Of a stretch of 64,000 bases of DNA, positions 61,246-64,000 are shown piece by piece; position 1 is the first letter of the stretch, and every line of letters begins with the position of its first letter. The notes beneath the pieces were generated by a model that was given only the letters and a program-made list of their open reading frames with translations, was not told where the DNA came from and made no database searches. The position numbers and the translations under genes are program-made. Where the stretch lies: the NCBI GenBank assembly GCA_965217685.1, contig CBDCIZ010000003.1, positions 2,356,001 through 2,420,000 of the forward strand, in the 5' to 3' direction. Origin of the DNA: Aurantimonas sp965217685 (GTDB lineage Bacteria > Pseudomonadota > Alphaproteobacteria > Rhizobiales > Rhizobiaceae).

Positions 61246-62009
61246 GGGTGCTTCTTCGCCCCCAGAAGGAATTCGTGATTGCCGTCGCCGCCGGGGATCG
61301 GCGAGGGAGCGAGGCCGAGAACCGTCCAGCCGTCCTGTTCGGCGAGCCAGTCGCTTAACCCTTCGGCCACCCGCGGGGCGCTTTCGGGATCGCGCAACAG
61401 GCCGTTCCTGGCGATGGCCTCGCGGCCGGCCTCGAATTGCGGCTTGACGAGGATCAGCGCGTCGGTGCCGGGCTCGGCCAGTTCGAGGGCCGGCGGCAGC
61501 GCCAGACGGAGCGAGATGAAGCTGACGTCGCAGGTGAGGAGGTCGAAGCGGCGGCCGAAAATGTCCTCGCGCTCCATGTCGCGAGCGTTCAGGCCCTCGA
61601 TGACCGTGACACGCTCGTCTGCGGCGATGCGCGGGTGGATCTGGCCGTGGCCGACATCGACGGCGACGACATGGGCCGCGCCGGCCCGCAACAGCACTTC
61701 GGTGAAGCCGCCGGTCGAGGCGCCGAGATCGAGCGCTGTGCGGCCGGTGACGGGGATGGCGAAATGGGCAAGGCCCGCCTCAAGCTTCAGCCCGGCGCGA
61801 GAAACGTAGTCGGCGGCCGGGTCGGACAAAACGATGACGCTGTCCGGCGGCACGTTGAGGCTCGGCTTGGTGACGGTGAGGCCGTCGACGGTGACGTGGC
61901 CGCGCCGGATCGCGTCGCGGGCGCGGGCCCGGCTGGCGGCGAGGCCGCGCTCGGAGACGAGGGTGTCGAGCCTGACGCGCGACAGATGTTGTTCTTCGGT
62001 GGCTGCCAT
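61242..62009 (-). CDS. tlyA: TlyA family rRNA methyltransferase
   Basis: A 255-residue protein with an N-terminal S4 RNA-binding domain (VRLDTLVSERGLAASRARARDAIRRGHVTVDGLTVTKPS) and an FtsJ/RrmJ-type methyltransferase domain (ALDLGASTGGFTEVLLRAGAAHVVAVDVGHGQ). TlyA methylates the 2'-O of C1409 in 16S and, in some bacteria, C1920 in 23S rRNA. ATG 62009 is chosen; the upstream in-frame stretch is low-complexity. The pair tlyA plus RNA methyltransferase is common in Hyphomicrobiales, where dxs often precedes it; here a 1-kb gene-free region does. Confidence 0.9.
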   Translation of the reverse strand: MAATEEQHLSRVRLDTLVSERGLAASRARARDAIRRGHVTVDGLTVTKPSLNVPPDSVIVLSDPAADYVSRAGLKLEAGLAHFAIPVTGRTALDLGASTGGFTEVLLRAGAAHVVAVDVGHGQIHPRIAADERVTVIEGLNARDMEREDIFGRRFDLLTCDVSFISLRLALPPALELAEPGTDALILVKPQFEAGREAIARNGLLRDPESAPRVAEGLSDWLAEQDGWTVLGLAPSPIPGGDGNHEFLLGAKKHP

Positions 62010-62148
62010 CGGGGGGTCATGGGGCCGGGGCGGGAAAATGGCAAGCGTTGGGGTAGAGGTCTCCGCCTCGCCGCTTTTGGGAAGAGGGCAGGGTGAGGGG
62101 CGGCGCGACGCCGGCCATGGAGCCGTTCGATCGACAAGCCGCCGTGGG

Positions 62149-62202
62149 CGCTCTACGAAGCCCTCATCCCCCTGCCGGGACCTTCTCCCGATTCGGGAGA
62201 AG
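62149..62202. repeat. palindromic repeat copy E
   Basis: AAGCCCTCATCCCCCTGCCG leads to a palindrome with 10-bp arms around one base (CTTCTCCCGA, TCGGGAGAAG). Same orientation as copy D at 59058 and the left half in glyS. Confidence 0.8.
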
Positions 62203-62349
62203 AAGCGCTTCGCCGTATCCGCCCTGGGGACAAGCGAAGGCGTTCCCGCGCCGTGGGGCGGCCGGGGCATGCGGGCTCGCCGACGCCGCTTGCGGGCATC
62301 AGGCGAAAGATTTCGCCGCGACGGTCTCCGTCTGAAGGAGACCGAGCGG

Positions 62350-62411
62350 GCGGCACGCCGGAGGCTGACCTCCAGTGTGTAGTTAGATGTGGCCCACCTC
62401 CGGCGTGCCGC
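62350..62411. repeat. 15-bp perfect inverted repeat
   Basis: GCGGCACGCCGGAGG (62350-62364) and its exact reverse complement (62397-62411) flank 32 bases. The arms pair into a stable GC-rich hairpin without a T-run. No related copy was seen in the window. Confidence 0.75.
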
Positions 62412-62760
62412 GCGGCGTTTATGCGACCCTGATGCATCGGGCGCCGAGCGTTTCGGGTTTGGCGGTCGTCAGCCGCCTTGCCCGTTCCGTTCGACGGCTG
62501 CCCTCACCCTCGCCGTTACCAGCGGTTCGGGTGCGGGCCCCAATGGCAGCCGACGCTTCGCAGGGCTTTCGCCCCACTCAAGCGGACCGATCCGCAGACG
62601 CCTCGTAATGGGCGACGGGCCGGCGGTGCCTCAGGGTCGTCCGGGATGCGAACCTCTCCGGAAGAGGCCGCACCGCAGACGCCGCCCGCCAGGGATCTCT
62701 CCCCATGGCCCCCGAACGATCCCGGTGATCATTCGTGCCCGGTCAAGGGCCGGCGGTGAT

Positions 62761-62790
62761 GGGAGGATACGGGTGGGGTGTGGGGGGTGG
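62761..62790 (+). other. G-rich tract, possible G-quadruplex
   Basis: Four runs of at least three G (62761-62763, 62771-62773, 62775-62778, 62782-62787) separated by 7, 1 and 3 bases fit the G3+N1-7 quadruplex pattern. It precedes a run of 11 C about 95 bp downstream. Confidence 0.45.
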
Positions 62791-63000
62791 ATTTCTTTTT
62801 TGCGCCGGGACGAAGTTTTCGTTGGGAATGTGGGCGTCCGGATCGCGGAGGTCGTCAAAAAACCACGGACGAAAGTGTTGCACGCCCCCCCCCCCGCGAA
62901 CTTCGCTTTTGGTCAAGACGCTACCATGCCGGGCGGCGTTTCCCGAGATAAGCGGAATATCGCCGGATGCAGGCGGACCGGACGTTTTTCGAAAGATGCC

Positions 63001-64000
63001 TCACTCGGACAATCTCGCCTCGATGACGTCGGCGACACGCAGGGCATTGGCGATAATCGTCAGCGTCGGGTTCACCGCACCGATCGAGGGAAAGAAGCTT
63101 GCATCCGTGACGTAGAGATTGTCGATCCCGTGCGCCTTGCAATCGAGATCGAGAACGCTGTGGCTGGGGTCCTCGCCGAATTTCAGCGTGCCCGCCTGAT
63201 GCGACGTGCCGCCGATCGGCGTGTCCTTGCCGAGATAGAGGCTGCGGTCGAAAAGGTGCGGGTGGATTCCGGTCTTGCCGCAGATCGTGCGCAGCTTCTC
63301 GCGCAGCCGTTTGTGGGCTTCGATATTGGTTTCCTGCAGATCGAGATGGACCTGGTCGCGGGCGTAGAAGACACGGTTCTCACGGATCGGCAGGTCCTCA
63401 GAGGTCAGCCAGAAATCGACGGAATGCTCGGCGATCCACGAGAACGGCTTGTCGGGAAGCCATTGCAGAAAGCCCGGAAGGCCCTCGACCTCGATCTGCG
63501 TGCCGTCCGACTTGCCGACCATCTGAATATGACCGAGCGGAAACTCCCAGTCGTTGTGCGGGCTCCTGGCGTGGCCGTGGTAAAAATCGTTGACGCCCAA
63601 CGTCTTCTGGAACTGGGTCGGGTTTGGCGACTTGGAGATCGCCAGCACGGCAGCGTTGTTATGGCGCATGTAGTTTCGCCCGACGAGATCGGACCCGTTG
63701 GCGAGACCGCCCGGATGCGCGGCATTCTCGGAGCGCTGGAAGAGCAGCGCGGAGGACAGCGCCCCGCAGGCGACCACCACGATATCGCCCCGGATGAGGT
63801 GGCGCTTGCCGTCGATGACGGTCTCGACTCCGGTGACCGCGCCGCCGCTTTCGTTCGTCAGGAGCTTGTCGACATACGCGTTGGTCAGAAGCGTCAGGTT
63901 GTCATGCGCCTTCAGCGCCGGGTCGATGCAGATGATCTGAGCGTCGGCCTTGCCGTTGGTCAGGCTCGGATAGCCGTCGAACGGATCGCAGCGAAGCAAG
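63001..64000 (-). CDS. GMC-family oxidoreductase, C-terminal part
   Basis: The C-terminal 332 residues of a glucose-methanol-choline flavoprotein oxidoreductase; its N-terminus with the FAD fold lies beyond the right edge. The active-site His is in GGTSHQAGTLKFGEDPSHSVLDLDCKAHGIDNLYVTDASFFPSIGAVNPTLTIIANALRVAD, which also contains the second catalytic residue (Asn of AVNPT). GDIVVVACGALSSALLFQRS is the usual middle block. The stop TGA is at 63001-63003. Members oxidise alcohols, sugars or sterols; the substrate is unknown. Confidence 0.87.
   Translation of the reverse strand, partial: LLRCDPFDGYPSLTNGKADAQIICIDPALKAHDNLTLLTNAYVDKLLTNESGGAVTGVETVIDGKRHLIRGDIVVVACGALSSALLFQRSENAAHPGGLANGSDLVGRNYMRHNNAAVLAISKSPNPTQFQKTLGVNDFYHGHARSPHNDWEFPLGHIQMVGKSDGTQIEVEGLPGFLQWLPDKPFSWIAEHSVDFWLTSEDLPIRENRVFYARDQVHLDLQETNIEAHKRLREKLRTICGKTGIHPHLFDRSLYLGKDTPIGGTSHQAGTLKFGEDPSHSVLDLDCKAHGIDNLYVTDASFFPSIGAVNPTLTIIANALRVADVIEARLSE

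Larger units (their letters stand above)
62010..63000. other. 991-bp gene-free region
   Basis: The largest intergenic stretch of the window. Short open frames are present but none looks like a protein. It contains a palindromic repeat copy (62149-62202), an inverted repeat (62350-62411), a G-rich run (62761-62790) and an 11-base C run (62885-62895). No tRNA, transposase remnant or att-like duplication was recognised. Confidence 0.6.

Noticed and set aside
62387..62608. Short plus-strand open frame in the gene-free region.
   Set aside because: It is rich in Arg, Ser and Pro, begins within the inverted repeat and lacks a ribosome site or recognisable family.
1..64000. CRISPR arrays, prophage, integrative elements and classical defence operons.
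   Set aside because: No regularly spaced repeats, integrase, transposase, phage structural, restriction or cas-like genes are present; the only mobile-type cargo is two toxin-antitoxin pairs and the palindromic repeats.

Overview
The window is high-GC, densely coded DNA with the gene content of an alphaproteobacterium of the order Hyphomicrobiales (Rhizobiales). The signs are the atpI-atpB-atpE-atpF'-atpF operon, a two-subunit glycyl-tRNA synthetase, DUF2007 and DUF6101 proteins, a tlyA/RNA-methyltransferase pair, a GAAC-N7-GAAC LexA-type box and a CtrA-like site. The crtY-crtI-crtB/crtE/idi cluster suggests a pigmented lineage such as Aurantimonadaceae, but that family assignment is a guess. 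No rRNA, tRNA, phage, insertion sequence or CRISPR array was found. The largest gene-free stretch is about 1 kb at the right end.

Layout: 1-1180 is the 3' part of a HerA-type ATPase. 1494-7505 holds the carotenoid and isoprenoid genes: crtY, crtI and crtB on +, crtE convergent, and a type II IPP isomerase divergent from crtE. 7800-9654 carries fbp and rpe. 9902-10213 encodes a small secreted Arg/His-rich protein. 10449-13547 is a valine-degradation operon. 13573-16702 is a copper-export operon (P1B-type ATPase and DUF411 protein) behind a CueR-like promoter. 16837-19007 is eutBC, followed by an aldo/keto reductase and a TerC protein. 21569-24557 is the F0 ATP synthase operon, ending in a terminator.

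24662-34954 is mostly housekeeping: rnhB, a radical SAM protein behind a LexA-like box, a short glycosyltransferase, moaB, ispE, a large TPR protein, a polyprenyl diphosphate synthase, DUF2007, a TrmN6-like methylase and an S49 peptidase. 35095-40598 holds glyQ and glyS, separated by a DUF433/DUF5615 toxin-antitoxin pair and a zinc metallopeptidase. 40981-48636 holds a GH25-like lysozyme, a Sua5/TsaC enzyme, a FAD-linked oxidase, a DUF6101 protein, ubiA and purD. 48873-58952 is a fatty-acid beta-oxidation region in two transcription units: fadE-fadI-fadJ, and an acyl-CoA dehydrogenase with an enoyl-CoA hydratase. Between them lie parDE and a fumarylacetoacetate-hydrolase-family gene. 59192-62009 carries DedA, a 4Fe-4S RNA methyltransferase and TlyA. 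The right edge cuts a GMC oxidoreductase.

I did not find a large new multigene system. The most unusual signal is in glycyl-tRNA synthetase: both subunit genes carry in-frame insertions. glyQ has a 42-bp tandem repeat. glyS has a Pro/Gln-rich insert, a patch of about 45% GC DNA, and a pair of dispersed palindromic repeats whose relatives lie between genes at 58968-59108 and 62149-62202. A second notable signal is a shared near-palindromic operator, LiuR-like, in front of both beta-oxidation units. Other regulatory candidates are the CueR-type promoter, the LexA-type box and a CtrA-like cluster before the lysozyme gene.
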